From the NCBI GenBank assembly GCA_043497085.1, contig JBIEKI010000004.1: a DNA stretch of 64,000 nucleotides, one strand, 5' to 3'. Below are positions 51,953 through 60,339 of the stretch, one piece after another. The stretch is from Thalassobacillus sp043497085. Its GTDB lineage: Bacteria > Bacillota > Bacilli > Bacillales > Halobacillaceae. A program made the translations under genes and the position numbers. Position 1 is the stretch's first letter; every line of letters starts with the position of its first letter. Below the pieces are notes generated by a model, which saw only the letters and a list, made by a program, of their open reading frames with translations, was not told the origin of the DNA and searched no databases.

Positions 51953-52428
51953 GCCTATCTAATTACGGATTCACCATTGTGGAAAACCTGCAAAAAATCG
52001 ATGAGGATATTAAACGGCATCAATTGAAATACCATAACAAACGAGTCATGGTCAGCAAGGAATTCACTTTCGATGCCGCACATCATCTCCATTGTTATGA
52101 AGGTAAATGCAAAAACCTCCACGGTCACACCTATAAGGTGATCTTCGGGATCAGTGGCTATGTAGATGATATCGGAATCGTCATCGATTTTGGTGACATT
52201 AAAAAAATATGGAAAGAACAAATAGAAATCCATCTCGACCACCGCTACCTTAATGATACACTGCCCGCTATGAATACCACTGCCGAAAACATGGTGGTCT
52301 GGATTTATGAGCAGATGGAAGCTGCGCTCCAGGCAGAAACTGCTGGTACACGAGTGGAATTTGTGAAATTATACGAAACGCCGACAAGTTACGCAGAAGT
52401 AAAACGGGAGTGGATGGAAAATGCCTAA
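51949..52428 (+). CDS. queD: 6-carboxytetrahydropterin synthase QueD
   Basis: 159 residues, a PTPS-fold enzyme. FTFDAAHHLHCYEGKCKNLHGHTYKV contains zinc ligands (His-His and His-Gly-His) and the catalytic Cys region. DFGDIKKIWKEQI and LDHRYLND follow the family. VKLYETPTSYAEV ends the core. It makes 6-carboxy-5,6,7,8-tetrahydropterin from dihydroneopterin triphosphate. The N-terminal 30 residues precede the usual start. Its stop overlaps queE by 8 bases. Confidence 0.95.
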   Translation: MSLSNYGFTIVENLQKIDEDIKRHQLKYHNKRVMVSKEFTFDAAHHLHCYEGKCKNLHGHTYKVIFGISGYVDDIGIVIDFGDIKKIWKEQIEIHLDHRYLNDTLPAMNTTAENMVVWIYEQMEAALQAETAGTRVEFVKLYETPTSYAEVKREWMENA

Positions 52429-53149
52429 ACTCCCTGTGTTAGAAATCTTCGGTCCCACCATCCAGGGAGAAGGCATGGTAGTTGGCAGAAAGACCATGTT
52501 CATTCGGACAGCAGGTTGTGATTATAGCTGTTCCTGGTGTGATTCGGCGTTCACCTGGGACGGGAGTGCCAAAGAAGATATAAAACGGATGGATACCGAC
52601 GAGGTTCTAAGTGAACTGCAAAAGATCGGTGGTGAAAACTTTGATCATGTCACTATTTCTGGAGGCAATCCCGCGCTGTTCCCTTACCTGGACGAATTGA
52701 TCGGTAAGCTGAAAGTAAAGCAAATCCAGGTGGCCTTGGAAACTCAGGGCAGCCGCTGGCAGGAATGGTTCCTGGCAATAGATGATCTCACCATCTCCCC
52801 GAAGCCTCCAAGCTCTAATATGAAAACAGACTGGGATCAACTTGATGGTATCATCAATCGACTCAAAGAAAATGACCGGCTGAATAACACCAGTCTTAAA
52901 GTGGTAATTTTCAATGAACAGGACCTGGAATATGCCGCTTCGGTTCATGCACGTTATCAGGAAGTTCCCTTTTATCTCCAGGTTGGCAATGATGATTTGG
53001 AAGAAACCGATGATAGTCAAATCGCTCTAAAACTATTACAAAAATATGAGTGGCTGGTCGACCAGGTGATGACATCATCTGCTTTGAACCGAGTCCGCGT
53101 CCTTCCTCAGCTCCATGCCTTGTTATGGGGTAATAAAAGAGGGGTTTGA
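52421..53149 (+). CDS. queE: 7-carboxy-7-deazaguanine synthase QueE
   Basis: 242 residues, radical-SAM enzyme. CDYSCSWCDSAFTW gives the CxxxCxxC cluster (residues near 31-38). IFGPTIQGEGMVVGRKTMFIR is the substrate-binding start, and VTISGGNPAL is the GGE-like motif. The C-terminus (RVRVLPQLHALLWG) is typical. It makes 7-carboxy-7-deazaguanine. Operon order queC-queD-queE ends here; queF, which follows in many Bacilli, is not downstream. Confidence 0.96.
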   Translation: MPKLPVLEIFGPTIQGEGMVVGRKTMFIRTAGCDYSCSWCDSAFTWDGSAKEDIKRMDTDEVLSELQKIGGENFDHVTISGGNPALFPYLDELIGKLKVKQIQVALETQGSRWQEWFLAIDDLTISPKPPSSNMKTDWDQLDGIINRLKENDRLNNTSLKVVIFNEQDLEYAASVHARYQEVPFYLQVGNDDLEETDDSQIALKLLQKYEWLVDQVMTSSALNRVRVLPQLHALLWGNKRGV

Positions 53150-53157
53150 TGAAAACG

Positions 53158-53197
53158 TAAAACAGCCATAGCAGAGATAACTGCTATGGCTGTTTTA
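53158..53197. terminator. Bidirectional terminator
   Basis: AACAGCCATAGCAG-AGATAA-CTGCTATGGCTGTT, plus flanking A/T runs. Confidence 0.9.
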
Positions 53198-53203
53198 ATA
53201 TTC

Positions 53204-54046
53204 TCATATAGCCTCTGATTTTCGAGTTAACCCATGCTTCTTACGGTGTTTGATGACATTAATTTCCGCCCCTACTACTAATATCAAGCCAGTCAGGAAG
53301 AACCATATCATGAGTATGATCAACCCACCCAAGCTTCCGTATGTTGCTGAATAGCTGCCGAAATTACTTACATAGAAAGAAAATGCTAGGGAGATCAACA
53401 TCCATAAAACAGAAGTGATGATAGCTCCAGGCATGATTTCCTTAAAAGGTAACTCCCGATTAGGAGCGAAGCGGTATAACACCATAAGAATCACACTCAT
53501 GACTAGTATACTGACTACCCAGCGGGCTATTTCCAAAAGTATCATGAGCTGATCCGGTATAAATAAGATCTTTTTTATAAAATCAAGGATGACTTGTCCG
53601 AAAACCGGAAGTACTAATGCTACCACAATAGCAAGGATCATGCCGAGGGTCAGTCCTATAGAAATCAAACGGACGATGATGAATGAACGGGTTTCTTCGA
53701 CATTATAAGCTACGTTAGAAGCTTTGATGAAGGCATTTATCCCGTTGGAAGCTGACCATATCGTACCTATAATACCAACCGTCAACAATCCCCCATTCGG
53801 TTTAGAAACGACACTGATGATATTCTTTTCCAGAGCAGAAGCTGTTTCCTCAGGCAGCACATTTTTCATAAAGCTGACTGCCTGATTAGGGTCGATGCCC
53901 AGGAATGGAATAATAGAAAATAGCAGTATCAGCATTGGAACAATAGCCAGTAAGTAATGATAAGCCTGAGCCGCTGCCAGAACAGGTACATCATCATTCT
54001 GAAACTCTTTAATCAGCTGTTTCATATATGACATCATTTTTTTCAT
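53204..54046 (-). CDS. YihY/BrkB-family integral membrane protein
   Basis: 280 residues with about six membrane helices. The family hallmarks are AAAQAYHYLLAIVPMLILLFSIIPF at the start, GTIWSASNGINAFIKASNVAYN, and YVSNFGSYSATYGSLGGLIILMIWF near the end, followed by VVGAEIN. Earlier called ribonuclease BN, it is not a nuclease; the function is unknown, possibly lipid or solute transport. AGGAGG precedes the ATG. The region to the next gene is shared with a divergent sigma-B-like promoter. Confidence 0.9.
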   Translation of the reverse strand: MKKMMSYMKQLIKEFQNDDVPVLAAAQAYHYLLAIVPMLILLFSIIPFLGIDPNQAVSFMKNVLPEETASALEKNIISVVSKPNGGLLTVGIIGTIWSASNGINAFIKASNVAYNVEETRSFIIVRLISIGLTLGMILAIVVALVLPVFGQVILDFIKKILFIPDQLMILLEIARWVVSILVMSVILMVLYRFAPNRELPFKEIMPGAIITSVLWMLISLAFSFYVSNFGSYSATYGSLGGLIILMIWFFLTGLILVVGAEINVIKHRKKHGLTRKSEAI

Positions 54047-54156
54047 AGTTTTCCTCCTTGATCGTGATTATCTTCTATATATCTACCCCCTTTTAACGGC
54101 TGGTTAATCATCATATAAAAAGAAAGTGACAAAGTTGTCATTTCAGGTCGAAAACA

Positions 54157-54182
54157 GTTTTGCCGGTCGTATATTAGGGAAG
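54157..54182 (+). promoter_or_regulatory. Sigma-B-type promoter of the DUF948 operon
   Basis: GTTTTG-N14-GGGAAG resembles GTTTAA-N12-15-GGGWAW and lies 28 bases before ATG 54210. The B. subtilis DUF948 gene ytxG is part of a sigma-B regulon operon. Confidence 0.55.
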
Positions 54183-54209
54183 TGGTAACTTAGGAGGTGA
54201 AGAGAACCG

Positions 54210-54647
54210 ATGGATTTAGTTTATATTGGTATTTTTATCATGGCCTTGTCTTTTGCCTTGATTGTAGCTTTCATCGTCAAGACCTTGATCAGTGTCAATA
54301 AAACGATGAGGAGTCTGGATGGAACGGTTGATAGCCTGGTCACCCAAATGAATGGCATTACCAAAGAATCGGAGCATTTAATCAACAAGTCCAATTACTT
54401 AGCTGAAGATCTGCACCATAAGATCGATTCTACGGACGCATTATTTGATTCACTTCATAATGTTGGAGACTCCGTGGATAATCTCAATCACGGTTTAAAC
54501 AAGGCCTCGGATAACTTCACCTATCATACCAACAAGCATAATGACTCGATTATCAAGGCGGTAAGATGGGGAGAAGCTATTACGAACATGTACGCTAAAT
54601 GGAAACAACCAGACAAACCAGTCAAGAAGCACGAGTACAATCATTAA
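54210..54647 (+). CDS. DUF948 general stress protein, YtxG-like
   Basis: 145 residues. One N-terminal membrane helix (VYIGIFIMALSFALIVAFIVKTLI) is followed by an amphipathic heptad region typical of DUF948 (SLDGTVDSLVTQMNGITKES). The rest is hydrophilic. It is likely anchored to the membrane with a cytosolic coiled coil. TAGGAGGTGAAG lies before ATG 54210. First gene of a three-gene unit. Confidence 0.85.
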   Translation: MDLVYIGIFIMALSFALIVAFIVKTLISVNKTMRSLDGTVDSLVTQMNGITKESEHLINKSNYLAEDLHHKIDSTDALFDSLHNVGDSVDNLNHGLNKASDNFTYHTNKHNDSIIKAVRWGEAITNMYAKWKQPDKPVKKHEYNH

Positions 54648-54664
54648 GAAAAGAGGGATGAACA

Positions 54665-55114
54665 GTGGATTTAGTAGGTATTGGAGTATTAATCATAGGC
54701 ATTGGAGTTTTAATCGGTTCTATCTTCCTGGCACGTACCTTGAACAATTTATCAAGTGTCCTGAATAGCGTGGATAAAACAGTGGATAGGTTACCGGATC
54801 AATTGGATGAGGTCATGAAGGAGACCGGACAATTACTTCATAACAGTAATGATACCCTGGCAGATGTCAATAAAAAAATTGAATCATTAAGCCCGCTCTT
54901 TTATATTGTCGGAGATATTGGTGAATCTTCACGTAAGCTGACCTCCTCCCTTGTAGATGTCACGATGGCAATGAAAAAGGACACAAAGGAAGGTAAAGAT
55001 ACGACAAGACGACAAGATCTTGGCGGCTTATATGGAGCTATTGCATTAGGATATTACTTTAAAGAAAAACGTAAAGCTTTAAAAGATATCAATAAGGATG
55101 AAATTTCAGCATGA
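54665..55114 (+). CDS. Second DUF948 protein
   Basis: 149 residues, a paralogue of the previous gene with the same plan: a membrane helix (LVGIGVLIIGIGVLIGSIFLARTL), then SSVLNSVDKTVDRLPDQLDEVMKET heptads. The tail is basic. GTG 54665 is the start, 17 bases after the previous stop, with GAGGGATG upstream. The ATG of the next gene overlaps its stop by 4 bases. Confidence 0.83.
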   Translation: MDLVGIGVLIIGIGVLIGSIFLARTLNNLSSVLNSVDKTVDRLPDQLDEVMKETGQLLHNSNDTLADVNKKIESLSPLFYIVGDIGESSRKLTSSLVDVTMAMKKDTKEGKDTTRRQDLGGLYGAIALGYYFKEKRKALKDINKDEISA

Positions 55115-55416
55115 ACAAAGAAGAAACCAAATCTTCAGGTGGCGCCGGGGCAATTGGTTCTGTCTTTCTCGGCAGTTTCTTAGTCGGGACCCTGCTTGCC
55201 GGTAAGAAAAAAGTGGGAGGATCCCATTCTAAGCAAGAGTCACCCCGGGTACTCTCTAGTGCAAAGCAAAAATATAAGTTAAAAAAGGACGAACTTTACC
55301 TTGCTGGATTAAAGCGAGACGAAAGAATCCAACGACAAAAAAACAGGCTGCAAAGTGAAGCGCGTCAACGAGCAATAAAAGAAGCGACACTTCATAAAGA
55401 AACACAAAGTGGCTAA
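55111..55416 (+). CDS. Small membrane-anchored basic protein of unknown function
   Basis: 101 residues. A Gly/Ala-rich hydrophobic stretch (GGAGAIGSVFLGSFLVGTLLAG) is followed by a Lys/Arg-rich helical tail (KRDERIQRQKNRLQSEARQ). It recalls the YtxH type, where a Gly-rich membrane segment precedes a charged tail. Coupled to the second DUF948 gene by an ATGA overlap. Confidence 0.7.
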   Translation: MNKEETKSSGGAGAIGSVFLGSFLVGTLLAGKKKVGGSHSKQESPRVLSSAKQKYKLKKDELYLAGLKRDERIQRQKNRLQSEARQRAIKEATLHKETQSG

Positions 55417-55418
55417 AC

Positions 55419-55460
55419 AAAAACCCCGGACTTCCTGTCATAGAAGTCCGGGGTTTTTTT
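55419..55460. terminator. Bidirectional terminator
   Basis: AAACCCCGGACTTC-CTGTCATA-GAAGTCCGGGGTTT plus T's, between the stress operon and the leucine operon end. Confidence 0.92.
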
Positions 55461-55476
55461 GGATCTTAGGAGTCTA

Positions 55477-57006
55477 TTATACTGGGTACACGCCATGTTT
55501 CCGTTCGGTGAAGGTTACCTCTTTGGAAGCATACGTGTCATAACGCTTGATCAGTTCTTTTCTCAGTTCATCCGGCTGAACGATGGCATCAATTACCATT
55601 TCCGAAGCTAACCGGTAGATGTCGATGTTTTCTTTATACTCTTCGTGTTTTTCTTTGATGAACGCCGGGCGCTCTTCTTCTGGTAATTCTGCTATCTTAT
55701 TTGCATAGACAGCGTTGACCGCCGCTTCCGGACCCATAACAGCTATTTGTGCGCTTGGTAAAGCCAGACAGCAATCCGGTTCAAATGCCGGACCGGCCAT
55801 GGCGTATAATCCAGCACCGTACGCCTTTCGTACAATCACAGAAATTTTTGGCACAGTCGCCTCACTCATAGCTGACAACATTTTCGCACCATGTCTAATG
55901 ATACCTGCCCGCTCAACCCTCGTACCGATCATAAAGCCTGGGATATCAGCCAGGAAAAGCAACGGAATGTTGAAGGCGTCGCATAGTTGGATGAATTTAG
56001 CCGCCTTATCAGCGGAATCCGGGAACAAAACCCCGCCTTTTGCTCTTGGCTGATTGGCGATGATGCCGACGGTACGGCCATCAATCCGGCCAAGACCAGT
56101 CACGAGTTCCGGAGCGAATAATTTTTTGATTTCACAGAAAGAATCCTCGTCAATCAACCGATCGATGAATTGATACATATCAAATGGTGCATTTTGGTTT
56201 TCCGGAATCAAATCATGAATAGACTTGTCGCTTTCTGCAGGTTCCCTTGCTTCTGCCACTTTTGGAGCAACGGTATAATTGGCAGGGAAGTAGCTCATAT
56301 ATTCTCTCGCATAAGCGATTGCTTCTTCTTCGGACTTCGCCAGTACATCTCCACATCCGGAAACGGAGCAATGCATTTTTGCACCACCCATTTCTTCAAG
56401 TGTGACCTTCTCCCCGATCACTTTTTCTGCCATCCTTGGTGAACCTAAATACATGGAAGCATTCCCGTCCACCATGACGACAATATCACAAAACGCAGGT
56501 ATGTACGCTCCTCCGGCAGCGGAAGGTCCGAACAATAAACAGACCTGTGGGACCCGGCCTGATAATTTGATTTGATTGTTGAATATCCTTCCTGCTCCCC
56601 TTCTGCCCGGGAACATTTCTACCTGGTCGGTTATCCTTGCTCCTGCTGAATCGACCAGGTATAGCATTGGGATTTGTAGCTTTAACGCTGTTTCCTGGAT
56701 ACGAATGATTTTTTCTACAGTCCTTGCTCCCCAGGAGCCTGCTTTGACTGTCGAATCATTGGCCATCACACAAACTTTTTGTCCGTTTATTTCACCGATT
56801 CCGGTGACCACCCCATCAGATGGCAGGGAGTCATCCATACAGTTGGCGAAAAAAGCGTCCTCAATGTCCATTCCATCGTCAAAAAGCAGGGCTAGACGTT
56901 CCCGTACAAACATCTTTCCTTTTTCTTTATTTTTAGCGTGATATTTTTCAGCTCCACCCTGGGAGATTTTTTCTACTCGCTCTTGTAATGTTTGATCTAA
57001 TGACAT
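55477..57006 (-). CDS. yngE: Acyl-CoA carboxylase carboxyltransferase subunit (methylcrotonyl-CoA type, YngE)
   Basis: 509 residues with tandem crotonase-like carboxyltransferase domains. FVRERLALLFDDG, LFGPSAAGGAYIPAFCDI (acyl-CoA oxyanion region) and IRHGAKMLSAMSEATVPKISVIVRKAYGAGLYAM (biotin-side region) are characteristic of the PccB/MccB family. It is the last gene of the operon. Paired with the biotin carboxylase and carrier genes upstream it would form 3-methylcrotonyl-CoA carboxylase. Propionyl-CoA activity cannot be ruled out. Confidence 0.93.
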   Translation of the reverse strand: MSLDQTLQERVEKISQGGAEKYHAKNKEKGKMFVRERLALLFDDGMDIEDAFFANCMDDSLPSDGVVTGIGEINGQKVCVMANDSTVKAGSWGARTVEKIIRIQETALKLQIPMLYLVDSAGARITDQVEMFPGRRGAGRIFNNQIKLSGRVPQVCLLFGPSAAGGAYIPAFCDIVVMVDGNASMYLGSPRMAEKVIGEKVTLEEMGGAKMHCSVSGCGDVLAKSEEEAIAYAREYMSYFPANYTVAPKVAEAREPAESDKSIHDLIPENQNAPFDMYQFIDRLIDEDSFCEIKKLFAPELVTGLGRIDGRTVGIIANQPRAKGGVLFPDSADKAAKFIQLCDAFNIPLLFLADIPGFMIGTRVERAGIIRHGAKMLSAMSEATVPKISVIVRKAYGAGLYAMAGPAFEPDCCLALPSAQIAVMGPEAAVNAVYANKIAELPEEERPAFIKEKHEEYKENIDIYRLASEMVIDAIVQPDELRKELIKRYDTYASKEVTFTERKHGVYPV

Positions 57007-57024
57007 GAAGCTTTCCCTCCTGTT

Positions 57025-57807
57025 CTATTCACCACGATAAATGGGCTTCCTTTTTTCTTTGAATGCCTGGAGACCTTCCAAGCGGTCCTTTGTAGGAATA
57101 GTTGTCTGGTAGCACATTTTCTCGACTTGAAGTCCTGTTTCTATGTCTGTCTGGAACCCTTGGTGGATTGCTTTTTTCGCCTGCCTTAGAGCGATTGGAG
57201 CATTATTTGCGATCCTCTCAGCTAAGGCTAAGGCTTCTTCGTGAACGATCGTTTGGTCATAAGCATATTCAATAAGCCCTATTGACCGGGCTGTCTCACA
57301 TGTGATCGGCTTTGCCGTAAAAATCAATTCTTTCGCTTTTCCAAGGCCGACCAGACGTGAAAGTCTTTGGGTTCCGCCTGCCCCTGGAATGATTCCAAGC
57401 GAAGTTTCCGTCAATCCCATCTTAGCTGCATTGGAACTTAACCGTAGATCACAGGCCAGGGCAAGTTCCAATCCTCCTCCGAAAGCAACGCCATTTAAAA
57501 CTGCTATCGTAGGTATCTCAATTTGCTCCACCCGATGTATGGTATCACCGATCAGGGTTACCGTCTCAACGACCTCTTGTTCTGTCATGCCTCTACGTTC
57601 TTTTAAATCCGCCCCGGCACAAAACGCTTTTCCACCACTTCCCGTAATGATCAGGCAACGGGTATTTTTATTTTTTTCAACTTCTCCCAAGGCTTCATTA
57701 ATTTCAGCAAGCAGCTGTTTGGATAGGGCATTGGCAGCTTCAGGGCGATTCAACGTCAATTTCTTGACGTGTTCTGCCGGTTCTTCAAGTTTCACTAATT
57801 CCAACAT
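57025..57807 (-). CDS. yngF: Enoyl-CoA hydratase (methylglutaconyl-CoA hydratase, YngF)
   Basis: 260 residues, crotonase fold. GKAFCAGADLKERRGM and ALACDLRLSSNAAKMGLTETSLGIIPGAGGTQRL bear the two catalytic glutamates and oxyanion glycines. Alternatives within the crotonase family cannot be excluded from the sequence, but its place between the carboxylase and HMG-CoA lyase genes points to 3-methylglutaconyl-CoA hydration. 12 bases separate it from the lyase gene. Confidence 0.92.
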   Translation of the reverse strand: MLELVKLEEPAEHVKKLTLNRPEAANALSKQLLAEINEALGEVEKNKNTRCLIITGSGGKAFCAGADLKERRGMTEQEVVETVTLIGDTIHRVEQIEIPTIAVLNGVAFGGGLELALACDLRLSSNAAKMGLTETSLGIIPGAGGTQRLSRLVGLGKAKELIFTAKPITCETARSIGLIEYAYDQTIVHEEALALAERIANNAPIALRQAKKAIHQGFQTDIETGLQVEKMCYQTTIPTKDRLEGLQAFKEKRKPIYRGE

Positions 57808-57819
57808 AATGTATCCTCC

Positions 57820-58725
57820 TCAGGAAGAGCGGTTTGTCACTTGCATTTGGTGACTGGGTAATTCTTTATCCAGTTTACTTTGAATGAATGTCGCAGCTTC
57901 GAGCAGTTTTTCTTGACGGATCCCGGTGTCGATACCCATCTGGTTCAGCATATGGACGAGATCATCCGTTGCCAGATTACCAGAAGCCCCCTTGGCATAT
58001 GGGCAGCCGCCAAGTCCTCCTAAAGCTCCATCGAAAATAGTTACACCATGCTGAAGGGATACAAGCACGTTTGCCAATGCCATTCCCCTCGTGTTGTGAA
58101 AATGCATAGCGATCCTCTCGAAGGAAAAACGCTTATTAACTTCTCCAAGTACCTGGTCCACCTGTTTTGGATCAGCTACACCAATGGTATCGCCGAGTGA
58201 TAGTTCATCGATCCCCATTTCAAACAACCGATCGCAGACACGGAGAACCTGATCGACAGGTACATGGCCATCATATGGGCACCCAAACACCGTAGATACG
58301 TAGCCTCTGACACTTTTACCTGCCTGTTTGGCTCCATCCACAACCTCCTTCAACACAGGATAAGTTTCTTCGATGGATTTATTAATATTCTTTTTGTTAT
58401 GCGTCTCGCTGCTTGACATGAAGATGGAAGCTTCATCTATCTCTGTTTCTATCGCCCGCTCCAATCCCTTCATGTTAGGCACTAATGCAGCATACGTAAT
58501 TTCCGGATGACGCTTGATTGCTTCTGCCACTTCTTTGGCGTCAGCAAGCTGTGGAATCCATTTCGGATGGACAAATGATGAAATTTCGATATAGGACAAC
58601 CCGGATTCAGATAAGTGATTGATCCAGGCTACTTTATCTTCCGTTTCGATCCGTTTCTTTTCATTTTGAAGGCCGTCCCGTGGGCCGACCTCCTTGATGG
58701 TTACTTGTTCCGGTAATTGCAACAT
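57820..58725 (-). CDS. yngG: Hydroxymethylglutaryl-CoA lyase (YngG)
   Basis: 301 residues, DRE-TIM metallolyase. VGPRDGLQNEKK (the DRE-like loop with Arg and Asp), SFVHPKWIPQLADA, GLGGCPYAKGASGNLATDDLVHML (catalytic Cys) and HFHNTRGMALANVL (metal His pair) are all present. It cleaves HMG-CoA to acetoacetate and acetyl-CoA, the last leucine-specific step. Confidence 0.95.
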   Translation of the reverse strand: MLQLPEQVTIKEVGPRDGLQNEKKRIETEDKVAWINHLSESGLSYIEISSFVHPKWIPQLADAKEVAEAIKRHPEITYAALVPNMKGLERAIETEIDEASIFMSSSETHNKKNINKSIEETYPVLKEVVDGAKQAGKSVRGYVSTVFGCPYDGHVPVDQVLRVCDRLFEMGIDELSLGDTIGVADPKQVDQVLGEVNKRFSFERIAMHFHNTRGMALANVLVSLQHGVTIFDGALGGLGGCPYAKGASGNLATDDLVHMLNQMGIDTGIRQEKLLEAATFIQSKLDKELPSHQMQVTNRSS

Positions 58726-58740
58726 AAAAACCGCTCCTAA

Positions 58741-58953
58741 TTATTCGATGATTGCAATGACGTCGCCTTCATTGACGAAGTCTCCTTCGTTCACCTTCAG
58801 CTCTTTAACGGTCCCGTCCGCTTCCGCTGGAACAGGAATCTCCATTTTCATAGATTCCAAAATAACAAGATCCTGTCCGCTTGTGATACTGTCTCCTTGG
58901 GCTGCTACTACTTTCCATACACTTCCTGCCATTGATGCTTTTACTTCTGTCAT
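58741..58953 (-). CDS. yngHB: Biotin carboxyl carrier protein (small, free-standing)
   Basis: 70 residues, one biotinyl domain with ESMKMEIPVPA, the biotinylated lysine between two Met. Start set at 58953 with GGGAGGA 7 bases upstream; a 10-residue extension to 58983 overlaps the preceding gene. It carries carboxybiotin between biotin carboxylase and YngE. A missing Pro/Ala-rich linker is normal for this free-standing form. Confidence 0.93.
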   Translation of the reverse strand: MTEVKASMAGSVWKVVAAQGDSITSGQDLVILESMKMEIPVPAEADGTVKELKVNEGDFVNEGDVIAIIE

Positions 58954-58966
58954 GTCTGGTTCCTCC

Positions 58967-60322
58967 CTATTTTTCAGATACAAGTGGTAAATAATATTCT
59001 TCTACAAATGATGTTTCTGTCGCTCCTTCTTTGAACTTTTCATGAGCGATTACATCCTTCAGCATCGGGATGTTTGTTTTTATTCCTTCTACTTGATAGT
59101 TTTCCAGCGCTCCTTGAAGGCGGTCAATCGCTTCCTTGCGGTCATTCCCGTAAGCAATCAGCTTTGCGATCATAGGATCATAGAATGGGGTTACCTTCGA
59201 GTCATCAGCTACCGCTAATTCATGACGGATGCCTTCCCCTTCCGGAACGTTGAATTTGGTCAGTTGACCCGGAGAAGGGAAGAAACGGACTGGGTCCTCC
59301 GCATAAATTCGAACTTCGATTGCATGGCCTTCCCTTTTGATATCCCCTTGTTCGAAAGGAAGCGTTTCGCCATCGGCTACGCGCAGCTGCTGTTCTACCA
59401 AATCGATGCCTGTGATTTCTTCTGTTACAGGATGCTCTACCTGTAGCCTTGTGTTCATTTCTAAAAAGTAGAAATTCTCATCCTTATCGACTAAAAATTC
59501 GATGGTACCTGCGTTTTTATAACGCAGCGCTTTCACGGCCTGGATAGCGGTATCACCCATCTCATTTCTGGTTTTTTCTGATAAAAATGGTGAAGGTGCT
59601 TCTTCGACAACTTTTTGATGCCGGCGCTGAATGGAACATTCTCTTTCGAATAAATGGACGGCATTTCCATGTTCATCAGCAAGTACCTGGATTTCGATAT
59701 GTCGTGGGTGCAGGATTTGCTTCTCTAAAAACATCGTCCCATCACCGAAGAAGGTTTCCGCACGTTTGGAATTACCTTCGAAAGCTTTTTCTAACTCCGC
59801 ATCATCATTGACAGCCTGCATGCCGATGCCACCACCGCCAGCAGCCGCCTTCAGCATGATCGGATAGCCGAATTCATTGGCATATGCCTTTGCCTCTTCC
59901 ACATCTGAGACCGCCTGCTCAGTACCAGGTACGATTGGAACTCCTGCTTCTTTCATCGCTTGCCTGGCAGCGACTTTATCTCCCATCTTTGCCATTACTT
60001 CTTCAGAGGGGCCAATGAACGTAAGTCCCGCTTCCCGACATCTTTTTGCGAATTCCGCGTTCTCGCTTAACAGCCCGTACCCTGGATGAATGGCTTCAGC
60101 TCCTGACTTTTCCGCTGCCTCCAGGATATTGTCGATATTCAAATAAGACTCATTCACACGCGGTTTTCCAATCAGGTAACTTTCATCCGCCTGTTTTACA
60201 AAAGGAGCATTCTGATCCGCTTCTGAGTAGACAGCGACCGTTGCTATATTCATTTTTTTACATGTTCGGATGATTCGGGCAGCTATTTCTCCACGATTAG
60301 CAATCAATATTTTTTGGAACAT
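58967..60322 (-). CDS. yngHA: Biotin carboxylase subunit of methylcrotonyl-CoA carboxylase (YngHA)
   Basis: 451 residues, ATP-grasp fold. FQKILIANRGEIAARIIRTCKKM opens the protein, with KAAAGGGGIGMQ as the Gly-rich ATP loop, ECSIQRRHQKVVEEAPSP, and EMNTRLQVEHPVTEEITGIDL as the catalytic/biotin end. ATG 60322 is preferred because AAAGGAGGAG lies 5 bases upstream; GTG 60328 is closer. The stop overlaps the carrier region's upstream frame but not its chosen start. Confidence 0.95.
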   Translation of the reverse strand: MFQKILIANRGEIAARIIRTCKKMNIATVAVYSEADQNAPFVKQADESYLIGKPRVNESYLNIDNILEAAEKSGAEAIHPGYGLLSENAEFAKRCREAGLTFIGPSEEVMAKMGDKVAARQAMKEAGVPIVPGTEQAVSDVEEAKAYANEFGYPIMLKAAAGGGGIGMQAVNDDAELEKAFEGNSKRAETFFGDGTMFLEKQILHPRHIEIQVLADEHGNAVHLFERECSIQRRHQKVVEEAPSPFLSEKTRNEMGDTAIQAVKALRYKNAGTIEFLVDKDENFYFLEMNTRLQVEHPVTEEITGIDLVEQQLRVADGETLPFEQGDIKREGHAIEVRIYAEDPVRFFPSPGQLTKFNVPEGEGIRHELAVADDSKVTPFYDPMIAKLIAYGNDRKEAIDRLQGALENYQVEGIKTNIPMLKDVIAHEKFKEGATETSFVEEYYLPLVSEK

Positions 60323-60339
60323 GGACACTCCTCCTTTGA

